NCBI GenBank assembly: GCA_963789785.1
Contig: CAWBNC010000011.1
Location: forward strand, 124,001 to 188,000
DNA: 64,000 bases
Direction of reading: 5' to 3'
Source of the DNA: JAEULH01 sp963789785
Lineage (GTDB): Bacteria; Pseudomonadota; Alphaproteobacteria; Rhodospirillales; Defluviicoccaceae
Part shown: positions 45,388-57,700 of the stretch, piece by piece
Layout of the letters: each line of letters opens with the position of its first letter
Position numbering within the stretch: position 1 is the first letter of the stretch
Position numbers and translations under genes: made by a program
Notes under the pieces: generated by a model
Seen by the model: the letters and a program-made list of their open reading frames with translations, nothing else
What the model was told of the DNA's origin: nothing
The model's database searches: none

Positions 45388-47605
45388 CTATGGCGCTGGC
45401 GAGCGCGGACGCGAGCTCCGCTCCTCGAGGCCGGACGCCAGGGCCCGGACCACTGGTGCGCCGCGGATGTCCCTGATCGGGAGATGAAGCCGGCGTCGCC
45501 AGTTCGCCCGTTCGGTATCGGTGCCGGGGAGGTTGAGCTGCTCGGTCTCCTCGGTCAGATCGTCGAGCTGGACCAGAAGCAGACGAACCGGCGAACGCGA
45601 CAGGTAGCGATGAACCGCCGCCGACAGGTCCGGGGTCATGGCCCCCCGGCTTTCGATATCACCCGCCGGGCGCGGCCCGACCTCCGCCAGCAGTCCCTGG
45701 GAGTTCGAGCGCGGCCATAAGCTGGTCGCGGTCGGCCTGCCGCGACGCCCGCTCGTTCTTTTCGGCGGCGGCGTCCGGGTACAGCGAGAGCTCACGCTTG
45801 AGGTCGATGTCGGCCTCCTGCCAGAAGCCGGCGAGCGTCGCGAGATCGTGAGTAGTGACGCAGGCGAGCGCAAGGTTCGGGTACTCGTCCGGCTGCTTGA
45901 ACCGGTCGCCGTCTTTCTCGAAGTAAAGCACCCGGTAGGACAGGACGTTGGCTGCGGCCATCCGCTCGCGGAAGCCTTCGGGAACGGTGCCCAGATCCTC
46001 GCCGACGACAAGGCATTTGTTGCGGTGGCTCTCAAGAGCGAGGACTGCTAGCAGATCCTCGAACGGGTAGTGGATGTAGGCGCCGCTGTCCGGTTTGCGC
46101 CCAGCGGGGATCCAAAACAGGTGCAGCAGGCCCATGACATGGTCGATGCGCAGCGCCCCGGCGTGGCGCATGTTGGCGCGGAGGATGTTGGCGAAGGCGG
46201 CATACCCTTTCGCGCGTAGCGCCTGCGGATGCAGCGGCGGCGTACCCCAGTCCTGGCCGAGCATGTTGAAGGGGTCGGGTGGGCAGCCGATGGTGGCGCT
46301 GTTGACGATCACATCCTGAGCGATCCAGGAGTCGGCGCCGTCCGAGGCCGCCCCGACCGCGAGATCCCGGTACAGCCCGATGGTCAGGCCGAGCGCGCGG
46401 GCACGCTCCTGGGCGGCGGCGAGCTGGATGTCGGCCTGCCATTGAAGATACTGGACGCACGCGAGGTCGTCGCGGTGGGACTCGGCAAACGCGGCGACGA
46501 CGGGGTCGTCGCAGCGGCGGAACGCCTCCGGCCATTCGGTCCAGCTCGCGCCGGCGAAGTGCCGGGAAAGAACCTCGAACAGGGCGAAGCGGCGCAGCGG
46601 CTCGCCGCCATGGCGAACGAAATCGGCGAAGGCTGCGGCGCGGCTGTCGCCGTCGGCGCCGTGGGCGAGGTGCCGGTCGCGGAAGTTCTCGAACAGCGCC
46701 GGAAAGATCCGCTGCTTGCAGGCCGCGACCTTCGCATAGTCGACGAAGGATTCCTTGCGCAGGTTCGCCAAGTCCTTTGCCATCGACCTGGCGATGGAGC
46801 GCGCCTTGCGGCATTCGGCGAAATCGGCGACGGCTTCCGGATCGATGTAGAGGGGATTGAGGAACAGCCGGCTGCTCGGCGAGTACGGGCTTGCCCGTTC
46901 TGGGTGCTCCATAAACAGGGCGTGCAGCGGGTTGAGGCCGATGACGGTTGCGCCGAGTTCGGCCGCCAGTTCGACCAGCTCGGCAAGTCCGGTGAAGTCG
47001 CCGATGCCCCAGTCTTCGTCCCGGCGCAGGCTGTAGAGGTGGGTCGAGATGCCCCACTGGCGGGCGCCGCCGGCCAGAGGCTCGGGAAGGTAACAGCCTT
47101 CCGGAGCGACAATCAGCCGCGCGTGCCCCGGTTCGTCGCCACCGGATCCGCCGTCGCCAAGATAAAGATCGTGGTAGCCGAGCGGGAGCGTCACCGGCAG
47201 GTTCAGGGTGCGCCGCTGCAGGATGTCGCCGGCAATTTCGCGCTCGGCGACAAGCGCGCCGTGATCGGGGGTGACGGTGAAGTGATGACCGTGACCGCGC
47301 TCTTCGAGGATGCGCCCGGCGATGCCCTGGTTGGCCTCGCGCGCCGGCAGGACGAGAGGAACCTCGATGGACTGGCCCAGGCGGAAAACCACGACCGGCG
47401 GCAGCCCCCGCGCCCAGTCGGCCTGCTCGAGCGCCGCCGTGCTGGCGGCGACGGCGGCCTCGCCATCGGCGGCGATGCCGAGCGCACCAAGAATGCTGAC
47501 CTTCCCGGCATCGCCAGTGCGGTGCAGATTACCCCAGATATCCCAGTATTCCCCCTCGATCCCGGCCAGCCTGGCGAGATGGTCGAGCCTGCCTGCATCC
47601 GTCAT
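45388..47605 (-). CDS. malQ: 4-alpha-glucanotransferase (amylomaltase)
   Basis: About 738 residues, GH77. It transfers alpha-1,4-glucan segments between maltodextrins. Catalytic regions are RIDHVMGLLHLFWIPAGRKP (nucleophile Asp), CLVVGEDLGTVPEGF (acid/base Glu) and ACVTTHDLATLAGFWQ (third Asp). WGISTHLYSLRRDEDWGIGD and QDWGTPPLHP are typical. The start at 47605 follows GGGAGGAC. A single extra base near 45715 breaks the frame before the last ~110 residues, which continue to 45388. It is the last gene of the minus-strand glgB2-glgX-malQ set, 40 bp after glgX. Its end faces the HlyD gene. Confidence 0.92.
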
Positions 47606-47645
47606 CGCAGATCGTGTCCTCCCTGACACCGCCTCGATTGCGTCT

Positions 47646-49790
<2,145 letters not shown>

Positions 49791-49822
49791 CGGCTACGGC
49801 TCGGTAACGCGCAGACGCGGTC

Positions 49823-52121
49823 TCACGCGCTCCCCTCGGGCGGCTTCTCCGCCGCCGTCTCTCCGCTTTCCACCGCGGGCGGAACCAAAGGCTTAAGGAT
49901 CAGCGTCGCAAGCGGCGGGATGACGAGGTTCAGCGAATATGGCTGATCGTGAGCGCCGATGGTTTCGGCGTGTATCCGGCCGCCGTTGCCAACCCCGCTG
50001 CCGTGGTAGCAGCCGGCGTCCGTGTTCAGGACCTCGACGTAGAGCCCGGGGTGCGGGACGCCGATCCGGTAGCTGTCGCGGACGACCGGGGTGAAGTTGC
50101 ACAGGACAACGACGAAGTCCTCCGGATTCCGAGCCTTGCGCAGGAAGGAAACGATGCTGTTGTCGGAGTCGTGGCAGTCGATCCAGGAGAAGCCCTCGGG
50201 GAAACAGTCGGTTTCGTAGAGTGCGGGGTGCGAGCGATAGAGGTTGTTGAGATCGCGCACCAAGGTCTGGACGCCGCGCTGATATGGATAGTCGAGCAGG
50301 TGCCAGTCGAGGCTCTTGTTGTGGTTCCACTCGTCGCCCGGGGCCAGTTCCGCACCCATGAACAAGAGCTTCTTGCCCGACATCGCGTACATGAAGGCGT
50401 AGTAGCAGCGCAGGTTGGCGAACTGCTGCCATGGGTCGCCGGGCATCTTCGACAAGAGCGAGCCCTTGCCGTGCACAACCTCGTCGTGGGACAGCGGCAG
50501 GATGAAGTTCTCGGTGAAGGCGTAAAGAAGGCCGAAGGTCAAGAGGTCGTGGTGGTAGCGGCGGTGGACGGGCTCCTTCGACATGTAGCGCAGGGTGTCG
50601 TTCATCCAGCCCATGTTCCACTTGTAGCCGAAGCCGAGGCCGCCAAGGTAGGTCGGCCGCGACACCATCGGCCACGAGGTCGACTCCTCGGCGATGGTCA
50701 TCACACCTTCGTGGTGGCCGTAGACCAGCTCGTTCATCCGCTTGATGAAGTCGATGGCCTCGAGGTTTTCGCGGCCGCCGAACATGTTGGGGAGCCACTC
50801 GCCTTCCTTGCGGCTGTAGTCGAGGTAGAGCATGGACGCGACCGCATCCACCCGCAGGCCGTCGACGTGGTACTCCTCCATCCAGTAAAGGGCGTTGGAG
50901 AGGAGGAAATTCATGACCTCCCGCCGGCCGTAGTTGTAGATAAGCGTATCCCAATCCATGTGCTTGCCCTTGCGTGGATCGGAATGCTCGTAGAGGTGGG
51001 TGCCGTCGAAGTAGACGAGGCCGTGGGCGTCGCTGGGGAAGTGGCCGGCCACCCAGTCGATGAGCAGGCCGAGGCCGGCATGATGGCAGCGGTCGATGAA
51101 GTAGCGGAAGTCGTTGGGCGTGCCGAACCGGCTGGTCGGAGCGAACATTCCCACCGGCTGATAGCCCCATGAGCCGTCGAACGGAAACTCGTGGATCGGC
51201 ATGAGCTCGATGTGGGTGAAGCCCATGTCCTTGACGTAGGGCACGAGATCGTCGGCAAGCTCGCGGTAGGTGAGGTAGCGATTACCTTCCTCCGGCTTGC
51301 GTTTCCATGAGCCGAGGTGAACCTCGTAGATAGAGATCGGCGCATCGCGATCGTGCTGGTGGTGCCGTCGCGCCATCCACTCCTTGTCGCTCCATCCGTA
51401 AGGGGTCGGATCGGGAACGATCGACGCGGTCTTCGGCGGCTCCTCGGACTGGGTCGCCATCGGATCGGCCTTCTCGGCAAGGAGGTTGCCGAAGCGATCC
51501 TTTATCTCGTACTTGTAAGGCGTTCCCGCCCTGACGCCGGGAACGAAGATCTCCCAGACGCCGCATTCGAGGCGCACCCGCATCGGGTGGCAGCGGCCGT
51601 CCCAGCCGTTGAAATCGCCGACAACGCTGACCCGCTTCGCGTTCGGCGCCCACACCGCGAACGTCGCGCCGTCGACGCCGTCGATGGTCGCCACGTGCGA
51701 GCCGAGCTTCTCGAACACGCGCAGATGCGTGCCTTCGACCAGCAGGTGGATGTCCAACTCGCCCAGCACGGGGCCGAACCGATAGGCGTCCTCCACCTCG
51801 TAGGTCTCGCCTTGGTGCGGCTCGATCCGCAGACGGTAGCGGAATGGCTCGCCGCGCCCGTCGATGGCGCCGATGAACAGCCCCTGCTCGCGGACTTTTT
51901 CAAGCTTGGCTACGACCTTGCCGCTCTTGGAATCGATGACGCCGACCGCGCGCGCTTGCGGCTGTAACGTGCGGACAACGAGGCCGGCGGCCGTCTTCTT
52001 GTCGTCGGCTGCTTCTGTGTGCATGCCGAGGAAGGCGAAGGGGTCGTTGTGATCGCCGTGAAGGATCCGGTCGATGTCGGTGTTGTGCTTTTTGGCTGGC
52101 GCTGTCTTGATATCTGGACAT
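49823..52121 (-). CDS. glgB: 1,4-alpha-glucan branching enzyme, copy 2
   Basis: About 765 residues with catalytic segments LRVDAVASMLYLDYSRKEG, GVMTIAEESTSWPMVSRPTY and LSHDEVVHGKGSL. The true N-terminus is SRYQDSASQKAQH, then IDRILHGDHNDPFAFLGMH, starting at 52121. One extra C near 52078 puts the first ~15 codons in another frame, and a shorter reading from 52024 is otherwise intact. It is a full-length branching enzyme with N-terminal domains and is clearly different in sequence from the copy at 26652-28870. It heads the glgB2-glgX-malQ set. The two copies may make glucans of different branch pattern or be used under different conditions (inference). Confidence 0.93.
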
Positions 52122-52294
52122 GATTTACAAATCCCGTGAGCAGAAGCTCGTTGTTTTTGGAGGTTCGGCCACGGCGGGAGCCTGCGGCGGCCGTCAGGAC
52201 CGGTCTGTGAATTGTCTCCGTTCGAAAAACGCTCTGACCGTCATGGCGACCGACGCCGACAGGGTCCAGGCGGACGAGAGATGCAATCGCCACA

Positions 52295-52537
52295 CTACTT
52301 TTTCTTCTTGGCCGCCTTTTTGGGCGCTTCGGGTTTCACCGCCTCCGGCTTGGCCTTGCCGGCCGCTCGAGACTTTTCCGCCGCCTTCTTTTTCGGATTG
52401 CCTTTCTGAGCTTCTTCGGCCGCGATTTCGGCTTCGGCCTGCTGCCAATGCGCGGCGGACCGGCCGTCCGGGCATCCTTCGCGCTGCCAGATCTCGAAGG
52501 CGCGGTTTCCAATTATGCTTTGCTTGTCGTCACTCAT
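52295..52537 (-). CDS. DUF2934 protein with Lys/Ala-rich tail
   Basis: 80 residues. The first ~45 match the short DUF2934 domain (IGNRAFEIWQREGCPDGRSA, then AHWQQAEAEI), and the rest is a Lys/Ala/Pro tail ending KKAAKKKK. DUF2934 proteins are small, common in alphaproteobacteria and of unknown function. The basic tail suggests nucleic-acid binding. ATG at 52537. It lies between the branching enzyme and an amino-acid binding protein, all on the minus strand, with about 170 bp to the branching-enzyme start. Confidence 0.8.
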   Translation of the reverse strand: MSDDKQSIIGNRAFEIWQREGCPDGRSAAHWQQAEAEIAAEEAQKGNPKKKAAEKSRAAGKAKPEAVKPEAPKKAAKKKK

Positions 52538-52744
52538 GAAAATGTTTCCCCCGAACGATACCGACCAGTGACACGATCTCGATGAGGACCGGTTGGCGAA
52601 TCGGTGCGGATGTTAGAGCAACGCGAAGCGCGGTTCGACAGAAAAACAAGTCGTTCATCCCGGGATCGCCGCGCTGTTCGAGGTTGCTCGCCGCGACGCC
52701 GACCCGCTGATCGGCGCGCGCGTCGCTTCGGAACGGCAATAACC

Positions 52745-52788
52745 CACTGGGCTCCGCCCGCACAAATCGGCGCCGACGGAGCCCAGTG
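52745..52788 (-). terminator. Strong 12-bp hairpin after the amino-acid binding protein
   Basis: Perfect inverted repeat CACTGGGCTCCG (52745-52756) and CGGAGCCCAGTG (52777-52788), with a 20-nt loop that can pair further. It begins 14 nt after the stop at 52803 in the direction of transcription. There is no T-run, so it may protect the transcript end or act with Rho. Confidence 0.55.
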
Positions 52789-52802
52789 ACAGGCCGAGCC
52801 GG

Positions 52803-53666
52803 CTACTCCGGGATGCCGTTCAGCGCGAACATGGCGACAAGCAGCGGTGTCGGCCGCCCGCCCCAGTCGCCGAACCACTTGTCATAAACGCCGGTAATGT
52901 TGCCGCTGCGATACAGCCGCGCCAGGGCCCGATTGGCGGCGAGCCGGAAATCGGCGTCGTTGCGGCGGAGCGCGATGCCGTAGGGCTCATAGCTGAACAG
53001 CTCCCGTACGAGGGCGAGCTTGCTCTGGTCCGGCGCATTCTTCGCCAGTCCGATGAGCACAATCTGGTCGCCAGCGTAGGCATCCACCTTCTTGTCCAGG
53101 AGCGCCTTCAGCCCATCGGCATGGTCCTTGACCGGAACGACCTTGGCCTTGGTCGAAGCCGCCTTCAGCTTGTCCTGCAACTCTTGCTGGGTCGTCGTGC
53201 CATCGACGACGGCGACAGATTTGCCGGAGAGATCGCTAAGCCCGACGATCTGCTCGTCTGGGCGGACCAGCATGCTCCCTCCGGTGATGAAAATCATGTT
53301 GGAGAAGTCGACATTGGCCATTCGCGTCAGGGTCATCGTCGAGTTGCCGCACTCCAGATCGACGCTTCCATCGGCGACCTTGTCAAAGCGGTTCTCGGCG
53401 GTCACTGGCACATACTTGATCGTCAGGTTCGGCATTCCGAGTTCGCTCTTGACCTCCTCGACAATGCGCAGGCAGAGGTCGATGGTGAAGCCCTGCGGCG
53501 TCTTGCCGCCTTCGACGAAGGAAAACGGCCGCGCGTCCTGGCGATGGCCGATGACGATTTCGCCGCTGTTCTTGATCTTGTCCATCGTGCCCCCGCCGGC
53601 GGCAGCCGCCGGCGTTGCGGCCAAAGCGACGGCAACGGCCACGGCCGTCCACGTCAACTTGCTCAT
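52803..53666 (-). CDS. Periplasmic amino-acid (glutamate/aspartate-type) binding protein
   Basis: 287 residues with a signal peptide (MSKLTWTAVAVAVALAATPA). It is a solute-binding protein family 3 member: IVIGHRQDARPFSFV, GFTIDLCLRIVEEVK, ENRFDKVADGSVDLECGNST and SGKSVAVVDGTTTQQELQ are typical of GltI-like proteins for acidic amino acids. ABC permease and ATPase genes are absent nearby, so this is an orphan component, or it feeds a transporter elsewhere. A similar orphan lies just upstream. Intact. Confidence 0.85.
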   Translation of the reverse strand: MSKLTWTAVAVAVALAATPAAAAGGGTMDKIKNSGEIVIGHRQDARPFSFVEGGKTPQGFTIDLCLRIVEEVKSELGMPNLTIKYVPVTAENRFDKVADGSVDLECGNSTMTLTRMANVDFSNMIFITGGSMLVRPDEQIVGLSDLSGKSVAVVDGTTTQQELQDKLKAASTKAKVVPVKDHADGLKALLDKKVDAYAGDQIVLIGLAKNAPDQSKLALVRELFSYEPYGIALRRNDADFRLAANRALARLYRSGNITGVYDKWFGDWGGRPTPLLVAMFALNGIPE

Positions 53667-53772
53667 GGTTGCGTCTCCTCTTTGATAGAGCGCCCGCGAA
53701 CGGAATTGCCGCGGGTCGGTTATTTTTCATGTCGGTTATTTTTCGTCGGTCATTGTCGTCGCGGACGGGCGT

Positions 53773-54594
53773 TCACTCGGTCAGGTCGATGCCGAACCAC
53801 TTGATCGACAGGTCGCGGAGGATCCCGTCGTTCCGCAGAGCGGCAACGGCGGCGGAGACCTCCTCTCCGAAAGTCGGCTCGCCGTTTTCGATGGTCACCG
53901 CCAGCGGCTCGAAATACAGGAAACCCGGTACCACCCGCAATGGCAGACCCGAGGCGATGGCGGCATTGGCGCTGGCAAATGAGGTTACGACCGCGTCGAG
54001 CCCGGCCTTGTCCTCGGCCAGCGCCATGATCGCGTCCTGCTTGTCGGGGAAGAGTCGGATCGTCGGCTGGTCGATCAGGTAGTCGAAAGGCTTGGCGCCC
54101 CGGTAGATAACCAGGTCATGATTGAGGTACTGCTGAAATGTTGTGTCCTGCTTGACGCCGATCGCCTTGCCGGAGGCGTCCTTAATTTCCTTGATGGCGG
54201 TGTCGCTGTCGCGCACGACCAGCACCGCCGGCGAGTAGCGGTAGACGGCGGGAAAGCTCAGGGCCTTTTCGCGCTCCGGTGTCGGCGTCATCGAGACCAC
54301 GGCAAAGTCCCAGGCCCCATGCCAGCCGCCGTCAAGGATGGCCTGCCACGACGGCACGACAAACGACACATCCAGGCCGAGCTGTTTTCCCACCGCTTCG
54401 GCCACGGCGATATCGAAGCCGGTGAGGTTGCCGGCATCGTCGCGTCCCGACTGGGGCAGTGCATCCGGCATTGCCGCGGCGACGAAATGCCCGCGCTGGC
54501 GCGCCCGGTCGAGAACGTCGCTGGCGCCGGCGCCTGATGAGAAAAGCATCGCGGCGAGCATCAGAAACCCGCCGCGCAGAAGCATCTTGCTCAT
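53773..54594 (-). CDS. Second periplasmic solute-binding protein (family 3)
   Basis: 273 residues with signal peptide (MSKMLLRGGFLMLAAMLFSS). Family 3 features are LTGFDIAVAEAVGKQLGLD, WDFAVVSMTPTPEREKALSF and GKAIGVKQDTTFQQYLN. Sequence is clearly different from the downstream binding protein, so it is not a recent duplication. The ligand is probably an amino acid or related small molecule. No permease or ATPase nearby. The two genes are separated by 106 bp and likely co-transcribed. Confidence 0.8.
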   Translation of the reverse strand: MSKMLLRGGFLMLAAMLFSSGAGASDVLDRARQRGHFVAAAMPDALPQSGRDDAGNLTGFDIAVAEAVGKQLGLDVSFVVPSWQAILDGGWHGAWDFAVVSMTPTPEREKALSFPAVYRYSPAVLVVRDSDTAIKEIKDASGKAIGVKQDTTFQQYLNHDLVIYRGAKPFDYLIDQPTIRLFPDKQDAIMALAEDKAGLDAVVTSFASANAAIASGLPLRVVPGFLYFEPLAVTIENGEPTFGEEVSAAVAALRNDGILRDLSIKWFGIDLTE

Positions 54595-54843
54595 GGTTTC
54601 CCCCGGAGGATGGGCCTATGTTCACTTGTCGTTCGGCTCTGTGACATGAATTTTTGTACCCGGCAAGGCAAGATCGCCTTGTCCGGGCGGCCTGCTCGCT
54701 GCTACTTCCGCGCAGAGGCGGGATCCTTGCGGATCAATGCGGGCGCCGGGCCTGAGCATGGCCGGAACAAAGTGCGGTCGGCGCGACCATGGCGCTTCGC
54801 CGCCTTTTTCGCCATATGTCCGTTCTTCGTTGTGCGCAGATCC

Positions 54844-55479
54844 ATGAGCTATATCGTCAAGGAAATGTTCTTTACGCTCCAGGGCGAGGGCGCGCGCACC
54901 GGTACGCCGGCGGTCTTCTGCCGCTTCGCCGGCTGCAACCTCTGGTCGGGGCGCGAGGCGGATCGGGCGGCGGCGGCGTGCCGCTTCTGCGACACCGACT
55001 TCGTCGGCGCCGATGGCTCGGGAGGCGGCCGTTTCGCCGACGCCGCCTTGCTAGCCGAGGCCGTCGCCCGGCATTGGCCGGAGGCAGCGCCCGGCCCGCG
55101 ACTGGTCTTGTGCACCGGCGGCGAGCCGCTGCTGCAACTGGATGCGACCGCCATCGCCGCGCTGCATGATCGCGGGTTCGCCGTCGCCGTTGAAACCAAC
55201 GGAACCATCGCCATCCCCGCCGGCCTCGACTGGATCTGCGTCAGTCCCAAGGCCGGATCCCCCTTGCGCCAGCGCACCGGCGACGAACTGAAGCTGGTCT
55301 ATCCCCAGATCGGCGCGCCGCCGGAGCTTTATGCCGGCCTCGACTTCACCCATTTCTATCTGCAGCCGCAGGACGGCCCGGAGCGCGCGCGCAACACCGT
55401 TCTGGCGATGGCCTACTGCGTGCGTCAGCCACGCTGGCGGCTCAGCCTGCAGACACACAAGCTGCTCGGATTCCCATGA
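54844..55479 (+). CDS. queE: 7-carboxy-7-deazaguanine synthase (radical SAM)
   Basis: 211 residues. It converts 6-carboxytetrahydropterin to 7-carboxy-7-deazaguanine on the way to queuosine. The cluster-binding cysteines are C31, C46 and C49, the unusual CX14CX2C spacing known for some QueE proteins instead of CX3CX2C. YIVKEMFFTLQGEGARTGTP and VLCTGGEPLLQLD are family motifs. I chose the ATG at 54844 because it opens the YIVKEMF start; the frame is open further upstream without similarity. It overlaps queD by ATGA. Confidence 0.92.
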   Translation: MSYIVKEMFFTLQGEGARTGTPAVFCRFAGCNLWSGREADRAAAACRFCDTDFVGADGSGGGRFADAALLAEAVARHWPEAAPGPRLVLCTGGEPLLQLDATAIAALHDRGFAVAVETNGTIAIPAGLDWICVSPKAGSPLRQRTGDELKLVYPQIGAPPELYAGLDFTHFYLQPQDGPERARNTVLAMAYCVRQPRWRLSLQTHKLLGFP

Positions 55480-55832
55480 AAATCGCGCAAGCCTTTACGT
55501 TTGAAGCGGCCCATCGCCTGCCGAAGGTCGCGCCCACTCATCGTTGCCATGCGCTGCATGGCCATTCGTATCGGCTGGAGCTTCGGCTTGAGGGCCCGGT
55601 CGATCCCGACAGCGGGTTCGTCGTCGACTTTTTCGCGATCGAGAACGTCTTCCAGCCGATCCTGGCCAGCCTTGACCACACGTACCTCAACGACATTCCT
55701 GGCCTGGACAACCCGACCGCCGAGTTGATCGCGAAGTGGGTCTGGGAAAAGATCAAGCCCGATCTGCCGCTGCTTGCCGCCGTCGTCTGCTACGAGACGC
55801 CCGACTGCTGGGCCGCCTTCGAGGGCGATTGA
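55476..55832 (+). CDS. queD: 6-carboxytetrahydropterin synthase
   Basis: 118 residues with zinc and catalytic motifs: FEAAHRLP, CHALHGHSY and DFFAIENVF, plus LDHTYLNDI and NPTAELIAKWVWEKIK. It makes 6-carboxy-tetrahydropterin from dihydroneopterin triphosphate, the substrate for QueE. Start codon overlaps the queE stop. Intact. Confidence 0.94.
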   Translation: MKIAQAFTFEAAHRLPKVAPTHRCHALHGHSYRLELRLEGPVDPDSGFVVDFFAIENVFQPILASLDHTYLNDIPGLDNPTAELIAKWVWEKIKPDLPLLAAVVCYETPDCWAAFEGD

Positions 55833-55879
55833 TCAGCCGGCGTCGCCGGCACGTTTCTGCGGCTCGCGCGACGGCCGCG

Positions 55880-56982
55880 TCACTTGGCGACAAACTCGCT
55901 GCTGGAGAGCACGGTGCCGTTCTTGTCGACGGCGCTGACGCGCCAGCGGCCATGGTGGTTCAGGCCGATGTACTTGCTCGAGTAGACCCGCCAGCGGTTG
56001 CCGCCGATCTTGAACGGGATGACCGCCATTTCCCGTCCGTCGAGCTCCCAATGATGCGTCACCGTCTGCCCGGCCAGATTGCGGAACTCGGTGTAGTAGT
56101 AGACGTTACGCCCGCGCAGGCCGATCTCCACCGGAGAGCGCAGAACATCGACCGGTTCGCGGCCGGCGACCTGGGAGGTAAGCTGCGCCCGCACGATATT
56201 GGCGCTCGGTTTCGCCGGAACGCTGTTGACCCTGGGCGCTCCCATTCCCGCTGCCGTCCCCGCCGCCGCGCCGGCCACCGGCCCCGCGCGCGGTGTCGAA
56301 TCCGGTTCCGGCGCCAGAGTGGTTCCGGCGCCGCCGGTAGCGGGCAAGGCGCTGCGGTCGTCGGCAGACGGCGTTGGCGCCGTCGCCGCGCCGCCGGCAA
56401 CATCCGGGGCGTTGCCTTGCCCCGCTTCGCTGTCCTCCGGCACCCTACTATCGCCAGGCTGCTCCGCCGGAGAGTCCGCTTGCGACGCTGTCCCAGACTG
56501 CGGCGGTGTGCCTCCGCGGCAGTCCCTTCCTGCGGCGGTGTCCCTTCCTGCGGCGGTGTCCCTTCCCGCGGCGGTATTCCAGCCTGCGGCGCTGTCGGCG
56601 CTTCCGCCTGCCTTGAAGATCCTTCGTCGCCGTTGGAAGCCGCGAGCCCGCCCGGCGCGGCATTGCGATTTGCTTCGCCCTCGCGACCGTTGCCGACAAG
56701 CGCTGGCGGTGAAGCGCTCGCGGCGTCGGAACCTTCGCTTGAAGCAGGCCGATCGGTCACATTCGCTGCCGTCTGCTGTTCGGCTCGGTCCGTTTCTGCC
56801 GGCTCGCGACCGATGAAGATGAAGGCGATGACGGCGCCGAGAGCGACAAGCGCTGACAGCGCGATGAGACCGAACCGGCTGCGGCGAGTGCGCGCACGCC
56901 GGGCGCTTTCCGCCGCTGCATCCGCCCCTTTCGCGTCGTCCGGCCGGACGACGATCTTAATTTTCATCTTCTGGTCGTCCAT
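55880..56982 (-). CDS. Single-pass membrane protein with C-terminal DUF2914 domain (two frameshifts)
   Basis: About 366 residues. A cytosolic N-terminus (DDQKMKIKIVVRPDDAKG) and one TM helix (FGLIALSALVALGAVIAFIF) are followed by a ~190-residue Pro/Ala/Gly/Thr-rich linker and a C-terminal DUF2914 domain (VDVLRSPVEIGLRGRNVYYY, HHWELDGREMAVIPFKI, GRWRVSAVDKNGTVLSSSEF). The linker has an 18-bp repeat coding GTPPQE. Two single-base insertions near 56510 and 56455 separate the two halves, and the 1103-nt span fits two. DUF2914 is of unknown function, often exported. Start at 56982. Confidence 0.72.
56503..56580. repeat. 18-bp tandem repeat coding (GTPPQE)n
   Basis: Four near-perfect copies of tgcggcggtgtcccttcc lie in the linker of the DUF2914 protein. 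They stay in phase, so copy number changes would lengthen or shorten the linker only. A frame break occurs at the edge of the tract. Confidence 0.8.
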
Positions 56983-57121
56983 CGTCTTCACGTCTACACT
57001 TCTTCGTAATTGACTGGATCGGGCGAGCATAGCCGATCGGCAGATTGCTCGCACAGGATTTTGCGCGTTGGCCGAGCGGCGCATCAAGGGCGTTGGGGTG
57101 CAAGAGGCGAGGGGCGCCGAG

Positions 57122-57700
57122 ATGACGACGTCGAGAGCATGGCAGCGGATGCTGAGCGGTCGCCGGCTCGATCTGCTCGATCCGTCACCGCTCGATATCG
57201 AGATCGAGGACATCGCCCACGGCCTGTCGCGCCAAGCCCGGTGGAACGGCCAGACAGCCGGCGACTGGGCGTTTTCCGTTGCGCAACACTGCCTCTTCGT
57301 CGAGCAGCTCGTCTGTCGCCTGCGTCCGGACGCCGTCGCGTCATGGAGGCTCGCCGCCCTTCTCCACGATGCGCCAGAGTACGTCATCGGTGATCTGATC
57401 ACGCCGTTTAAGGCGGCTGTCGGCCTCGATTACCGTGACTTCGAGGCGCGGCTGCAGCGTGCGGTTCACATCCGCTTCGGATTGCCGCCCGAACTGCCGA
57501 CAGCCCTCGTGCACCTGATCAAGCGCGCCGACCGTCTCTCCGCCTTTTTCGAGGCGGTCGCGCTTGCCGGCTTCTCACGCAGCGAGGCGGAAAGGCTTTT
57601 CGGCAAGCCGCGCGGCATTGAGACCATGACGATCGAGGCCTGGCCGCCGACCGAGGCGAAGGCGCGATTCATGGAGCGGTTCGAGCGGTTCTACCGTTAG
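57122..57700 (+). CDS. HD-domain phosphohydrolase (YfbR-like)
   Basis: 192 residues with HD-domain metal ligands: SVAQHCLFVEQL (first His), AALLHDAPEYVIGDLITP (HD pair) and KRADRLSAFFEAVAL (last Asp). Related to YfbR-type 5'-deoxynucleotidases and other small HD hydrolases; the substrate cannot be fixed. The ATG at 57122 opens at the conserved start TTSRAWQRMLSGRRLDLLDP. Convergent with nothing on the plus side for the next ~550 bp. Intact. Confidence 0.8.
   Translation: MTTSRAWQRMLSGRRLDLLDPSPLDIEIEDIAHGLSRQARWNGQTAGDWAFSVAQHCLFVEQLVCRLRPDAVASWRLAALLHDAPEYVIGDLITPFKAAVGLDYRDFEARLQRAVHIRFGLPPELPTALVHLIKRADRLSAFFEAVALAGFSRSEAERLFGKPRGIETMTIEAWPPTEAKARFMERFERFYR

Noticed and set aside
54600..54843. 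preQ1 riboswitch in front of queE
   Set aside because: The preQ1 aptamer landmarks are not present in this segment.
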